From: Haliscomenobacter hydrossis DSM 1100
GTDB taxonomy: Bacteria > Bacteroidota > Bacteroidia > Chitinophagales > Saprospiraceae
NCBI RefSeq assembly: GCF_000212735.1
Contig: NC_015510.1
Span: 682,001-746,000, forward strand
Direction: 5' to 3'
DNA: 64,000 bases
Positions 37,581 to 45,848 of the stretch are shown here, piece after piece. The notes beneath the pieces were generated by a model that was not told where the DNA came from, searched no databases, and was given only the letters and a program-made list of their open reading frames with translations. Position 1 is the stretch's first letter. Each line of letters starts with the position of its first letter. A program made the position numbers and the translations under genes.

Positions 37581-40500
37581 TTAGCACCTACATTTCGCCT
37601 CCGACCCCATTTCCGGGTTTTCAGCAATCACTTCAACCGACTGCTGTTCTGCTGGAGCTGGCGTCAACACAGCCAAAGCCACCGAGGCTTGGACTTCTTC
37701 CTGGTCGTCGCCGTTTGATTCATGGAAAAGCTGGAAATCCGTCACGTAGTCTACATAGGGCTGTTCTTCCACCAGATCGATCAGGGCAGACTTGTAAAGT
37801 CGGCCACCAAACCGAATGTCCCGACTATCCCCAAAAGCCCAGGGCGCGAGGTGCCGCACGACCGTTTTTTGCAAAAGCTCCCGATGAAATGTCTCGTCCA
37901 CCCCCGGAAAAAATTTTACCCGAAATTTTACTCTAACTTCTTCATAAACAGGATTTTGCAAATGCAACTGCACAAAACAGGGCACATGTTTTTGCAAAAA
38001 CTCCTTAATGAGTGCCAGGTCTCCGAGATTGGTGTAGGGGCGTAAGGGGTCAATGGCGTTGCGGTTGAGCAGATCCGGAATGGTAACCACGGTAACATGG
38101 CCCGGAGCCAGTTCATTGTAAATTTTTCCCTTGCCGGTTTCGGCAGGTTCAAAGCGGGTATGATTGAGGCATTTTACTTTAAAAATCTGTGGAAATGCTT
38201 CCAGAATCAGGTGTTCGTAGTCCCAGACAGTGATGGCCCGCTGTTTGTGGCGCAAGCGCTCACTGATGCGGGTGTAAAAATGATCCTCAGCCTCTACCTG
38301 TCGCCCGCCGAAAGTGGCATAGGGCTGTATCAGTTTTTTTACTGCTGCATCCGGCAAATTGAATTTGGTAATGCTCCCGGCAGGCGTTTGTGCCGCCAGG
38401 AAGTCGGCAGCATTGCCTGTGTCTATAAAACTGGCCAGCGCAGCTTGGGCGGCGATGCTGATGATTTTGCAAATGGCCTCAGGTTTCTCGGTCAGGGACA
38501 TCCGAATCCAGTGGCTGCCAGCGGGCAAAATATGGCTGTCGTGGTTAGTCGCATCTTTGGGTACTGAGAAACGGATGATGCCTGAGCGGGTCAATTGCCC
38601 GGTTTGGTCGCTGAACTCGGCGGGACTAAGAACTTTCCATTCGTTGCCGCTAAGGTAACTCCAGGTCAGGTGTTCGGCGGGTTTCAACACGGTTGGATCG
38701 GCACTGCCTTCGGCGAGTTGAAAGAGCAGGGAGAGGTTTTGGGGTGGTTTCAATTCCTCGATTCCAATGAATAGTTCGCCCTGAGTGGGCCAACCTTTAA
38801 ACAACGTAAGGTTACCCGAAGACTCGCTTGCTGCTGGGCAATATCCAAAGGGGGTAAGCTGGTAAAATCTGGCTGCCGCATTATTCAGCTGTACCGAAGC
38901 GGTATAACACAGGATCAACGACTCCACTTCTGGCGTGTATGGCGCTGTGGGCATGGCTTTCGAAAAATGCTCCACAAAATCCTGTATAAAAGTGAACTCA
39001 TTATGGGGAATGTATTTCTTCTTGTCATTATCATAATCGTAAACCAAATCCCTGAGGGGTCTTTTATCTGTAACAATTGTCTCCTTTAGTGCTACCCGCA
39101 TCAAGTAGCGGGGCAAGGTAAGCTGGTAAAGTTTGTGTCCAAAATCACCCAACAGCTCCAAGCGCAAGAAGCCATTCCGGCTATTCACCCCATAGGTTTG
39201 TGGGTTGAAATGGGGCTCGGAGGCAACTCCGGAGGGGAGGACGATTTTTTTGAGGGGAAAGGTATGACCGGCTTGGGGCTCTAATTCTTCATTGATAATT
39301 TGCAGCCCGATGCTCCCTTCTTTATCAGAGGCAAGTGAATCCTCCCATCTGCCATTTTTCAGCATCTGCAGTGTAATACGGGGGGTAAATTCGTTGACCC
39401 AATCGTAATCAAGATCACCTCTCCAATCTGGAAGCCCCTTCCAACGCACCTGAAATTGCAGGGCAGCGCCCTCTTTTTGCATCGCTTCGTCGCTACCAAT
39501 GATGAGCGCGTCTTCCTTTTCGGGCAATGGCCCAAAAGGAAGGAATGGTTTATCGGGTTTCAGGGTTCCCAACTTTGAGACAATATGTAGGTCTTTCAGC
39601 CCCTGGCCATTGAGTTGTTCACCTCTGGAATCGTCGTATCCCACGGCCACCACCAGCGAACTTTGGGCGGGCACAATGGCCATGTCCTGCAGGTTTTTTA
39701 CACTTACCGTTGTGGCACCATCCTGGCGAAGCAGGACTTTCAAGGTTGGTAATCCTTCGGGTAGATTATGGCCATGCGGCTTGGCCAGCAAGGGTACGAT
39801 GGGCGGCTGCCCACCATCGAGCAAGAGTGGAATTTCGATGATTTGTGTCAGGTTACCCGTTGCAATGGCGGATTCATCAAGACTGGCTTTCACCCAGCCT
39901 TTTTCTCCGGTCAGCCAAAAATCGAAGGATTGACAAAACGTGCGCAGTAGTAGATTGTCTTTGGGCAAATTTTTTACGTGCAATCGCAGCCAGATGCGCC
40001 GTTGCCCTTCCCGCAGGTACAGGTAATGCGAGGCGATCGCAAAGCCCACTTGTGCCAAATCATCAATGGTGTCGGTCCTGACAAATGCATCCCACTGACC
40101 GTCGGGAGTGTCGAGGTCACTCCCACGTCCGTCCTGTGAGTTGGTTACCGGAAAAGCAAAAAGCTGTTCGTTATGGTGCAGGGACTGTAACCTTGTCACT
40201 TTGGCCCGATTGACAACAAAATCTTCGGCGAGGTGGTATTCTACTGGTTTTCCAGAGCTGTCTTTCCCCCCTTTAAAAGCAGTTCCCTTCTTGATGAGGT
40301 GGGTATCACGGTGTTTGGCCAGTTCAAAAACCAAGTGGACATGGTTGGGTTCGGCAGGGCGTTTGATCAGTTGCAAAACCTCTTTATAATAAAAATCCAG
40401 ATGCCTTCCCGTCAAGGTATTGGCATGGTCACGAGCGTATTCAAGTAGGCGGAGAAAAGCCAGAAAAAGGGCGTAGTGTGGTTGGTGACTGTCCTGTTCA

Positions 40501-41300
40501 GTTAGTGTTTTTTCGAGGCTCGATTTGGCTTCGGTCACTACCCGGGCGTACACTTTAAGGAATTGGTCGAGAATATCGGCAAAGAGATTGTGGCCTGCGG
40601 CAAAATTAAGCCGCTCAAATACCGAACCAGCGGGATTACCCAGAATTGACTCGGCATCAAAGCCCGTGTTGGTACTGCTGTTCCAATCAGGGCTAAAAAT
40701 CCGATCAACGGTTTTGTCGAAGGCAACGATATCGCTACCCAGAATACTCCATTGCAGTGGCATCGAAAGATCAATCAGGTTGTTGGCCACCGCTGCCTGG
40801 AAATGTAATTTTAGTCGCTCGAATGGTCCGGCAAGTTGAGAGCGGATAAGGCTCTGCAGGGTGTTTTTCAAGCTCATTTGAAGGGGTAAAGTATCTTGCA
40901 ATAAATCGAGTTGAGTGGCCAGGGTACCTACACTGTTAAAGATGGCACCAAAGTGTTGTTTTAGTTCATTTACATTGGGTTCATGGTCGCTTTCCAGTAA
41001 ATATTTCAGGTAACCCTGTAGGTTTTGTTTATAAAAATCTACTCGTTGCACCGCAGCCAGGGCCAAAAGTACGGAAGGGTCTTTGGCAAAAAATGGTTCC
41101 CAATTGCCGGCCAGTTGATTGTCTGAATCAACAAAGTGGATGTACTCGGCCAGACGCTTTGCATACACCATCCAGTCAGCAGAGCCATGCTCAATCACCT
41201 TCGCAAAAGCAGGATGCAAAGCATTTTGCATTCGTTCAGTTCGACTGATGCCTTCTCGTTCTACTCGTTTCGGGTTTAATCTTTCAGCGCAATCGCTCAT
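37581..41300 (-). CDS. eCIS baseplate protein, Afp11-like (1239 aa)
   Basis: Baseplate wedge protein. The N-terminal third is helical. The middle has the HVHLVFELAKHRDTHLIKKGTAFKGGKDSSG segment found in eCIS Afp11 proteins. The C-terminal third carries the baseplate-J-like part (FGGRQVEAEDHFYTRISERLRHKQRAITVWDYEHLILEAFP, then VTVVTIPDLLNRNAIDPLRPYT and VRVKFRVKFFPGVDE). It pairs with the next gene to form the wedge. It is preceded by the gp25-like gene (42-base gap), the usual eCIS order. Confidence 0.85.
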   Translation of the reverse strand: MSDCAERLNPKRVEREGISRTERMQNALHPAFAKVIEHGSADWMVYAKRLAEYIHFVDSDNQLAGNWEPFFAKDPSVLLALAAVQRVDFYKQNLQGYLKYLLESDHEPNVNELKQHFGAIFNSVGTLATQLDLLQDTLPLQMSLKNTLQSLIRSQLAGPFERLKLHFQAAVANNLIDLSMPLQWSILGSDIVAFDKTVDRIFSPDWNSSTNTGFDAESILGNPAGSVFERLNFAAGHNLFADILDQFLKVYARVVTEAKSSLEKTLTEQDSHQPHYALFLAFLRLLEYARDHANTLTGRHLDFYYKEVLQLIKRPAEPNHVHLVFELAKHRDTHLIKKGTAFKGGKDSSGKPVEYHLAEDFVVNRAKVTRLQSLHHNEQLFAFPVTNSQDGRGSDLDTPDGQWDAFVRTDTIDDLAQVGFAIASHYLYLREGQRRIWLRLHVKNLPKDNLLLRTFCQSFDFWLTGEKGWVKASLDESAIATGNLTQIIEIPLLLDGGQPPIVPLLAKPHGHNLPEGLPTLKVLLRQDGATTVSVKNLQDMAIVPAQSSLVVAVGYDDSRGEQLNGQGLKDLHIVSKLGTLKPDKPFLPFGPLPEKEDALIIGSDEAMQKEGAALQFQVRWKGLPDWRGDLDYDWVNEFTPRITLQMLKNGRWEDSLASDKEGSIGLQIINEELEPQAGHTFPLKKIVLPSGVASEPHFNPQTYGVNSRNGFLRLELLGDFGHKLYQLTLPRYLMRVALKETIVTDKRPLRDLVYDYDNDKKKYIPHNEFTFIQDFVEHFSKAMPTAPYTPEVESLILCYTASVQLNNAAARFYQLTPFGYCPAASESSGNLTLFKGWPTQGELFIGIEELKPPQNLSLLFQLAEGSADPTVLKPAEHLTWSYLSGNEWKVLSPAEFSDQTGQLTRSGIIRFSVPKDATNHDSHILPAGSHWIRMSLTEKPEAICKIISIAAQAALASFIDTGNAADFLAAQTPAGSITKFNLPDAAVKKLIQPYATFGGRQVEAEDHFYTRISERLRHKQRAITVWDYEHLILEAFPQIFKVKCLNHTRFEPAETGKGKIYNELAPGHVTVVTIPDLLNRNAIDPLRPYTNLGDLALIKEFLQKHVPCFVQLHLQNPVYEEVRVKFRVKFFPGVDETFHRELLQKTVVRHLAPWAFGDSRDIRFGGRLYKSALIDLVEEQPYVDYVTDFQLFHESNGDDQEEVQASVALAVLTPAPAEQQSVEVIAENPEMGSEAKCRC

Positions 41301-41342
41301 TTTAGTTACCAGGTTTTCATTCTGATGATACTCATATAGGAA

Positions 41343-41789
41343 TTAGGGCAGCGCGTTGAGGGTGGTCACCAGGTTAATATCCGTTCCTTCTTCCCGGTAA
41401 AACGGGAATACGAAATTGAAGCGAGAATTGGTACTGCGTACCCGGTAGGCCACCTCGATCAAGATGATGCCTTCCAACTCTTGTACCGTGTTAATGGTAA
41501 TTTTTTCAGCGTCAATTCGCGGTTCATGGTAGAGGATGGCTGTCCTTATTTTGTCGGCGATGATGGTCTTGGCCGTTGTGTTTAAACTTTCAAAAAGCAG
41601 GCTCTCCAAATTACAGCCGTAGCCAGGTAGCATTACCCGCTCGCCAAGCGAGGTAGCCAATAGAATTTCAAGGCTAGAGCGAATATCGGCTTCCTGTTCC
41701 AACATCAACACTGTACCAGCGTTGATATCGAAGGCTGGAGGGAAGCTCCAACCTCGACCAAGGAAATTGGTGGGTTGCGGAGGGTTCAT
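41343..41789 (-). CDS. gp25/GPW-like baseplate wedge protein (148 aa)
   Basis: Small lysozyme-like-fold wedge protein (gp25 of T4, Afp9 of Afp) that starts sheath polymerisation. Evidence: LGRGWSFPPAFD at the start, then EQEADIRSSLEILLATSLGERVMLPGYGCNLESLLFE, the family core (GER near the middle), followed by the IADKIRTAILYHEPRI helix and two strands. Length is typical. The gene lies between the PAAR and Afp11-like genes, the same order as other eCIS loci. Confidence 0.92.
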   Translation of the reverse strand: MNPPQPTNFLGRGWSFPPAFDINAGTVLMLEQEADIRSSLEILLATSLGERVMLPGYGCNLESLLFESLNTTAKTIIADKIRTAILYHEPRIDAEKITINTVQELEGIILIEVAYRVRSTNSRFNFVFPFYREEGTDINLVTTLNALP

Positions 41790-41808
41790 GTCAAATATTT
41801 TTCAAAAG

Positions 41809-42078
41809 TTATCCTCCAATAATGACCGTTGGTGCTCCCGGTGGTAACACTATTCCTCCTCCTGCCGTTGAGTCGGTAATGCGCGCAGCAGGCATACCCC
41901 CAATCAATACGGTAGCCGATCCCTTTATAATGGCATCAGGACCACAACTGTCGCCAAGACGGGCAGCGGGCATGCCAGCGATGAGCACAGTTGGTGCACC
42001 CGGCGGAATTATTGGCAATGGTGCACCTTGGGTGGCGGCACTGACAATTTGGTCGGTAATTCTGGCAGCAGGAGGCAT
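41809..42078 (-). CDS. PAAR-domain spike tip protein (89 aa)
   Basis: Caps the VgrG-like spike and sharpens it for membrane puncture. The protein is almost only the PAAR fold: repeated Gly-Pro turns with GAPTVLIAGMPAARLGDSCGP, then KGSATVLIGGMPAARITD and a final GAPTVIIGG. No extra effector domain is fused, so cargo is not tip-borne here. It begins 16 bases after the spike gene ends. Confidence 0.93.
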   Translation of the reverse strand: MPPAARITDQIVSAATQGAPLPIIPPGAPTVLIAGMPAARLGDSCGPDAIIKGSATVLIGGMPAARITDSTAGGGIVLPPGAPTVIIGG

Positions 42079-42094
42079 TGGTTGTGATTTTCAA

Positions 42095-43858
42095 TCAGTT
42101 GATTTGGACGATTCCACCTTTTAAAACGGCTTGTCCGCCACCTTCCACTGTGACGGTAGCACTGCCTTTAAGGGTCGCTCCAGCACTGGCTTCAGCTTTG
42201 AAATCTGCCTGTGCCTTGGCTTCTACATTCACACCTTCTATTTTTACGTCACCCGTGGCTTTGAGCACAATATCTTTGGCACTTTCCAGCAGAATGCCGT
42301 CACTGTTGAGGATGAGCTTGTTGCCATTTTCATCCAACAATTTTATGGCACCCTCATCTTCAGTCAATTCCAATTTATTGCCGTTGGGTGTTTCGATGGA
42401 TACAATGTTTTTTTCATCGTCAAATGTCAGTTTCATCTCACCCCTGGAAACGTAGCCTTTTTTGTGATTGTCGTCGGTGGGCGGTTCGGGGGCAGGTTTT
42501 GCGCTGCTGTGGCACATACCGATTACAACGGGGTGCCTGGGATCGTCGTTCAGGAATCCGACGATGACCTCATCACCAATTTCCGGACGAAAAAAGGTGC
42601 CCCGGTTATTGCCTGCGTCAAGCGTTGCTATTCGAGCCCAGATGCCCTCGTCATTCGGGCTGATGATGGGTAGTCGTATTTGAATCCTGTCCTCTCCATC
42701 AGGATCAGCTTCCAGAGTGGTTACGATGCCAATTTGCAAGCCATTAATGGGTGGCAAAAGCCCCCCGGCGCCTGGCTGTTGAACATCATATGTTGTTGAA
42801 AACCATTCGGACTTAACACCAAATTGAATATCAGTTTCCCAGTTTCCATCAGCTACTTGTTGGCGTACAGCAGAAACGATGACCTTGCCATTAAAGCGCT
42901 CACCCACACCTGCAAGTTCGATGACATCTCCTGGTTTTACCCCGGCGAAGCCCTGACAGGTGACTCGTCCACAAGTTTTAGCCAAGCGTTGGCGGAGCAG
43001 CTTGGCATCAGCCCAGCCTTGAAGTTCGGGCGATTCGAGGCGACCAGTGTGACTAAGGGTAAAACTTTCCACCGCCATTGCTTCGGCAAGGTCAGTCGAG
43101 GAGAGGTTACCGTTTTCCGAAAAACCGGGCTCGCTTGCTTCGGACTCCACGATTTCCTGGTTGGTGGGATCCCAGGCAAGCGCCTTCACGCTCTTGAACT
43201 GGTGCCTGGCATCCATTTCTACATCAAACTCAAGAATCGTCGTACCGTAAGTTAAGGTCAATACCGGAGATTGGCCAAGATTGGGTTTGGCTATTTGCAG
43301 GGTACCATCCTGTACGGTGCAAAACACGCCGTTGGCATCGGTACGGGTCATTAAAAAATCCCAATCGGTAGCATCGAACTGAACGAGTTCTTTGTGTTCT
43401 ATGGAAGTGTCTTGTACATCGGCTTGTAAACCATACGCTCCGATGAGTTCTTCCATCACCGCACTATCTTTTATCTCCCTAAAATATTTAAACTTTCGAT
43501 CCAGTGTCATTTTCGCTGCCTCGTCTTTGCATTCCACGGTAAGGTAGCTTCCGCTACGTCGGACTTTCAAGTTTTGGCTAATCACCAAGCCTTTAAAAAC
43601 GCTGTCATCATTCGCTCGGTATCCCAGTTTGATTTCGATGGGCGTACCAGGCAAGAACTCAACTCCGTTGCTAATGGGGAAATCCTGCTTCGCTGCCTCT
43701 CCGTCCAGCAAGACTATACGCGCAGTCGGAATGCGGTTGAATTCCCTATTTACCACGACTAAAACCACCTCAAACGTGCCAGGCAGCGCATTGCCATCGC
43801 TGAAAATTTTCATCGTGACAACGTCTGGTGTAGCTGGTGTAGGGACGGTTGATGACAT
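42095..43858 (-). CDS. VgrG-like spike protein (587 aa)
   Basis: Trimeric central spike (Afp8/VgrG type). The gp27-like N-terminal part covers about 1-370 (EIKLGYRANDDSVFKGLVISQNL, WDFLMTRTDANGVFC). The gp5 OB-fold follows (GIVTTLEADPDGEDRIQIRLPIISPNDEGIWARIATL with FRPEIGDEVIVGFLNDDPRHPVVIG). It ends in a beta-prism of short repeats (KLILNSDGILLESAKDIVLK and Ala/Gly-rich repeats at the end). No C-terminal effector extension is present. It is followed by PAAR, as in all eCIS. Confidence 0.92.
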   Translation of the reverse strand: MSSTVPTPATPDVVTMKIFSDGNALPGTFEVVLVVVNREFNRIPTARIVLLDGEAAKQDFPISNGVEFLPGTPIEIKLGYRANDDSVFKGLVISQNLKVRRSGSYLTVECKDEAAKMTLDRKFKYFREIKDSAVMEELIGAYGLQADVQDTSIEHKELVQFDATDWDFLMTRTDANGVFCTVQDGTLQIAKPNLGQSPVLTLTYGTTILEFDVEMDARHQFKSVKALAWDPTNQEIVESEASEPGFSENGNLSSTDLAEAMAVESFTLSHTGRLESPELQGWADAKLLRQRLAKTCGRVTCQGFAGVKPGDVIELAGVGERFNGKVIVSAVRQQVADGNWETDIQFGVKSEWFSTTYDVQQPGAGGLLPPINGLQIGIVTTLEADPDGEDRIQIRLPIISPNDEGIWARIATLDAGNNRGTFFRPEIGDEVIVGFLNDDPRHPVVIGMCHSSAKPAPEPPTDDNHKKGYVSRGEMKLTFDDEKNIVSIETPNGNKLELTEDEGAIKLLDENGNKLILNSDGILLESAKDIVLKATGDVKIEGVNVEAKAQADFKAEASAGATLKGSATVTVEGGGQAVLKGGIVQIN

Positions 43859-43908
43859 TTATTCGGTTATTGTACCTGAAGAAAAAGTCAGTTGGGTACA
43901 GCGATTTT

Positions 43909-44598
43909 TTATTTGATCGGTGGAAAAAAGATTTCCGTACCCGGATTAAGTTGTCGGAAATTAGATAGCCCATTGGCTTCGGCTACTTGGAGATAGCGCC
44001 CAGGTTCGCCATAAATATCGAAGCAGAGCAATGGAAGGGTATCGCCAGCCTTTACCGTTCGCACATGGGTCAGGTCTGGAGAGGCATTATCTTCCTGCGC
44101 TGAACGTTTTTTTTCCTCAATGCTCTGTTTAAAAACGGCCTTTGCTACCGCCCTTAGTGGCTGGCCATCCGATGAAAATAGTTTGTAGTTGATGCTCAGA
44201 TCCATGAGCCTGCACTTGAAAAGAAACGCGGTACCCCAAGCCAGTTTCAAATGCGGTGGTTCGTGATGTTCACCATCATAAGCAGTGAGCACTTTTTTGA
44301 AATCTGTAAGATCCTGGGAGATATTTTCTCGGGGTTTCTCATCAATTATACCCGTGCTGTCAAACAAAAACTCCAACGAAAGATCAGCGGGTTCAGTAGC
44401 TTCATATTTCAATTGTTTGCCGCTGGCACCCTGCCCTTGGTCTTTGTCGGCGTATTTAATTTTCAAGGCTTCGGTAAACGAATCGGGGTTGATCAACACT
44501 TTGATGGGTGAGCCAGCCAATTGCTTACCGCCTTCTTCCAATGCCTTGGAGTCGCCATAGGCGAAAATCATCATTTTTTCCAGTTCTCCTGTAGCCAT
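43909..44598 (-). CDS. LysM-containing baseplate adaptor (Afp7-like, 229 aa)
   Basis: Joins the inner tube to the spike. The N-terminal CIS tube-type domain (about 10-165: SPIKVLINPDSFTEALKIKYADK, ADLSLEFLFDSTG) is followed by a C-terminal LysM-like motif (VRTVKAGDTLPLLCFDIYGEPGRYLQVAEANGL with FRQLNPGTEIFFPP). The LysM is structural in these proteins and need not bind peptidoglycan. It is adjacent to the spike gene as expected. Confidence 0.9.
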   Translation of the reverse strand: MATGELEKMMIFAYGDSKALEEGGKQLAGSPIKVLINPDSFTEALKIKYADKDQGQGASGKQLKYEATEPADLSLEFLFDSTGIIDEKPRENISQDLTDFKKVLTAYDGEHHEPPHLKLAWGTAFLFKCRLMDLSINYKLFSSDGQPLRAVAKAVFKQSIEEKKRSAQEDNASPDLTHVRTVKAGDTLPLLCFDIYGEPGRYLQVAEANGLSNFRQLNPGTEIFFPPIK

Positions 44599-44624
44599 AG
44601 GTAGAGGGTTGAGTTAGCGTAGGT

Positions 44625-44786
44625 TTACCGTTCCTTTTTTTTCTGCAAAACATCCATTACCTGCTCCAGGCATTCGGCAACGATGGCTTTTTTGTCCGCA
44701 GGTTGACCACCTTTTCCTCCTTTCGGAGTGGTGCCCCCCTCATTGACGTTGACTTTGATGACCAATTCTTTGATTTCCAGTGGCAT
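44625..44786 (-). CDS. DUF5908 small eCIS protein (53 aa)
   Basis: Tiny protein starting MPLEIKELVIKVNVNE, the DUF5908 signature, with a Gly/Lys-rich middle and a helical C-terminus (KAIVAECLEQVMDVLQKKK). DUF5908 genes recur between tube and LysM genes in eCIS loci of Bacteroidota and others. Its role is not established; a chaperone or small structural part are possibilities. The ATG at 44786 begins the conserved segment; the longer frame overlapping the upstream gene has no homology. Confidence 0.85.
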   Translation of the reverse strand: MPLEIKELVIKVNVNEGGTTPKGGKGGQPADKKAIVAECLEQVMDVLQKKKER

Positions 44787-44839
44787 TATTGATGGTTTTA
44801 CAAAGTAAATAATACAAATTTCTTGCGCTCTGAATACAA

Positions 44840-45298
44840 TCAAGCTTTCGGTGGACTGGGTTTTATCTCCTCAAAATAGCGGTAGCTCAACTCCAGGGTT
44901 TCGACCACAACTTCATTTGCGGTAGCATTGAAGTCGCTGATGGACCATTTTTTGGGCCAGGCCCGCACTACTTTCCAGGACTTCAGTGGGTCGCCATTTT
45001 CGTTTAAAAGTTTGACGGTAACATCCGTAGGTTCAAACTCACGGTTACGAAATGCCTTGAAACACCAATCCACCACAGCTGAATCGGTGAGCAAACCCCT
45101 TTTTAACACCAGGTCGCTGTATTTAGTCCGCACAGGTAGCTTGTGTTCAAAACGATTTTCGCCCCCTTCCTTGAATGATTCCATGTCGTATTCGACGGTG
45201 AGGCCAGAAACGGACTGAAAGCGGGCGTCGTTGGTGTCTTTGCTGATGCCAAACTCTACCCGGAAGTAGAAACTGACCGGTGGATAGTAATTGTCCAT
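44840..45298 (-). CDS. eCIS inner tube protein 2 (gp19/Hcp-like, 152 aa)
   Basis: Phage-tail-tube (gp19) family. Landmarks: YFRVEFGISKDTNDARFQSVSGLTVEYDMESFKEGGENRFEHKLP, then YSDLVLKRGLLTDSAVVDW and the DVTVKLLNENGDPLKSWKV strand pair. eCIS have two tube paralogues (Afp1/Afp5 type); the less abundant one contacts the spike adaptor. Being nearer the LysM gene, this is likely the initiator copy (inference). Confidence 0.9.
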   Translation of the reverse strand: MDNYYPPVSFYFRVEFGISKDTNDARFQSVSGLTVEYDMESFKEGGENRFEHKLPVRTKYSDLVLKRGLLTDSAVVDWCFKAFRNREFEPTDVTVKLLNENGDPLKSWKVVRAWPKKWSISDFNATANEVVVETLELSYRYFEEIKPSPPKA

Positions 45299-45338
45299 GA
45301 TCGATGGAATGGTAAATGCATAGATTGGAACAGGCTTC

Positions 45339-45770
45339 CTATTTGACCAGGCTCAGGCTTTCGATGGCGATTTCGATGGATTCGATGGCGACTTCATTGC
45401 CGTCTGCCTTAAGATCGCTGGCCTGCACCTTAGTAGGAAAGCAGCGCTCAGCTTTCCAGGTAGCCACTGGCTCGTGCAACTCATTGAGCAGACGGATCAC
45501 CACATCCCGACGAGTGTTCGCCCGGTCAGTCTGGATTTCGCTGAGCCAGTTGTAAAAATCAAAATCACCTTGAAAGGTACCGCGTTTCATGGTGAGGTTG
45601 CTGAATTTGCGCAAGCCCGGCATTTTGATTTTTGAAAATGCCTTGCTGTCGCTGTGACGGTATTCGATGACCTCCTGTTCCATTGACAGGCCAGTGACTT
45701 CTGTGAAGCTGAGTTTTGCACCACCCCAGTCAACCTGGAAATGAAACTTGGGGAGAGGATATTCTGCCAT
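45339..45770 (-). CDS. eCIS inner tube protein 1 (gp19/Hcp-like, 143 aa)
   Basis: Main tube subunit. Landmarks: FHFQVDWGGAKLSFTEVTGLSMEQEVIEYRHSDS, KFSNLTMKRGTFQGDFDFYNW, DVVIRLLNELHEPVATWK and a C-terminal IESIEIAIESLSLV. It lies directly after the sheath gene, the usual order. The tube surrounds the cargo lumen. Its paralogue follows after 40 bases. Confidence 0.92.
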   Translation of the reverse strand: MAEYPLPKFHFQVDWGGAKLSFTEVTGLSMEQEVIEYRHSDSKAFSKIKMPGLRKFSNLTMKRGTFQGDFDFYNWLSEIQTDRANTRRDVVIRLLNELHEPVATWKAERCFPTKVQASDLKADGNEVAIESIEIAIESLSLVK

Positions 45771-45848
45771 GATTTTATTGTTTAGATGATTTGGTTAAAA
45801 AAGTCCAGTAAGATCGATAAACAAGCTATAATCAACCATGTAAGAGCA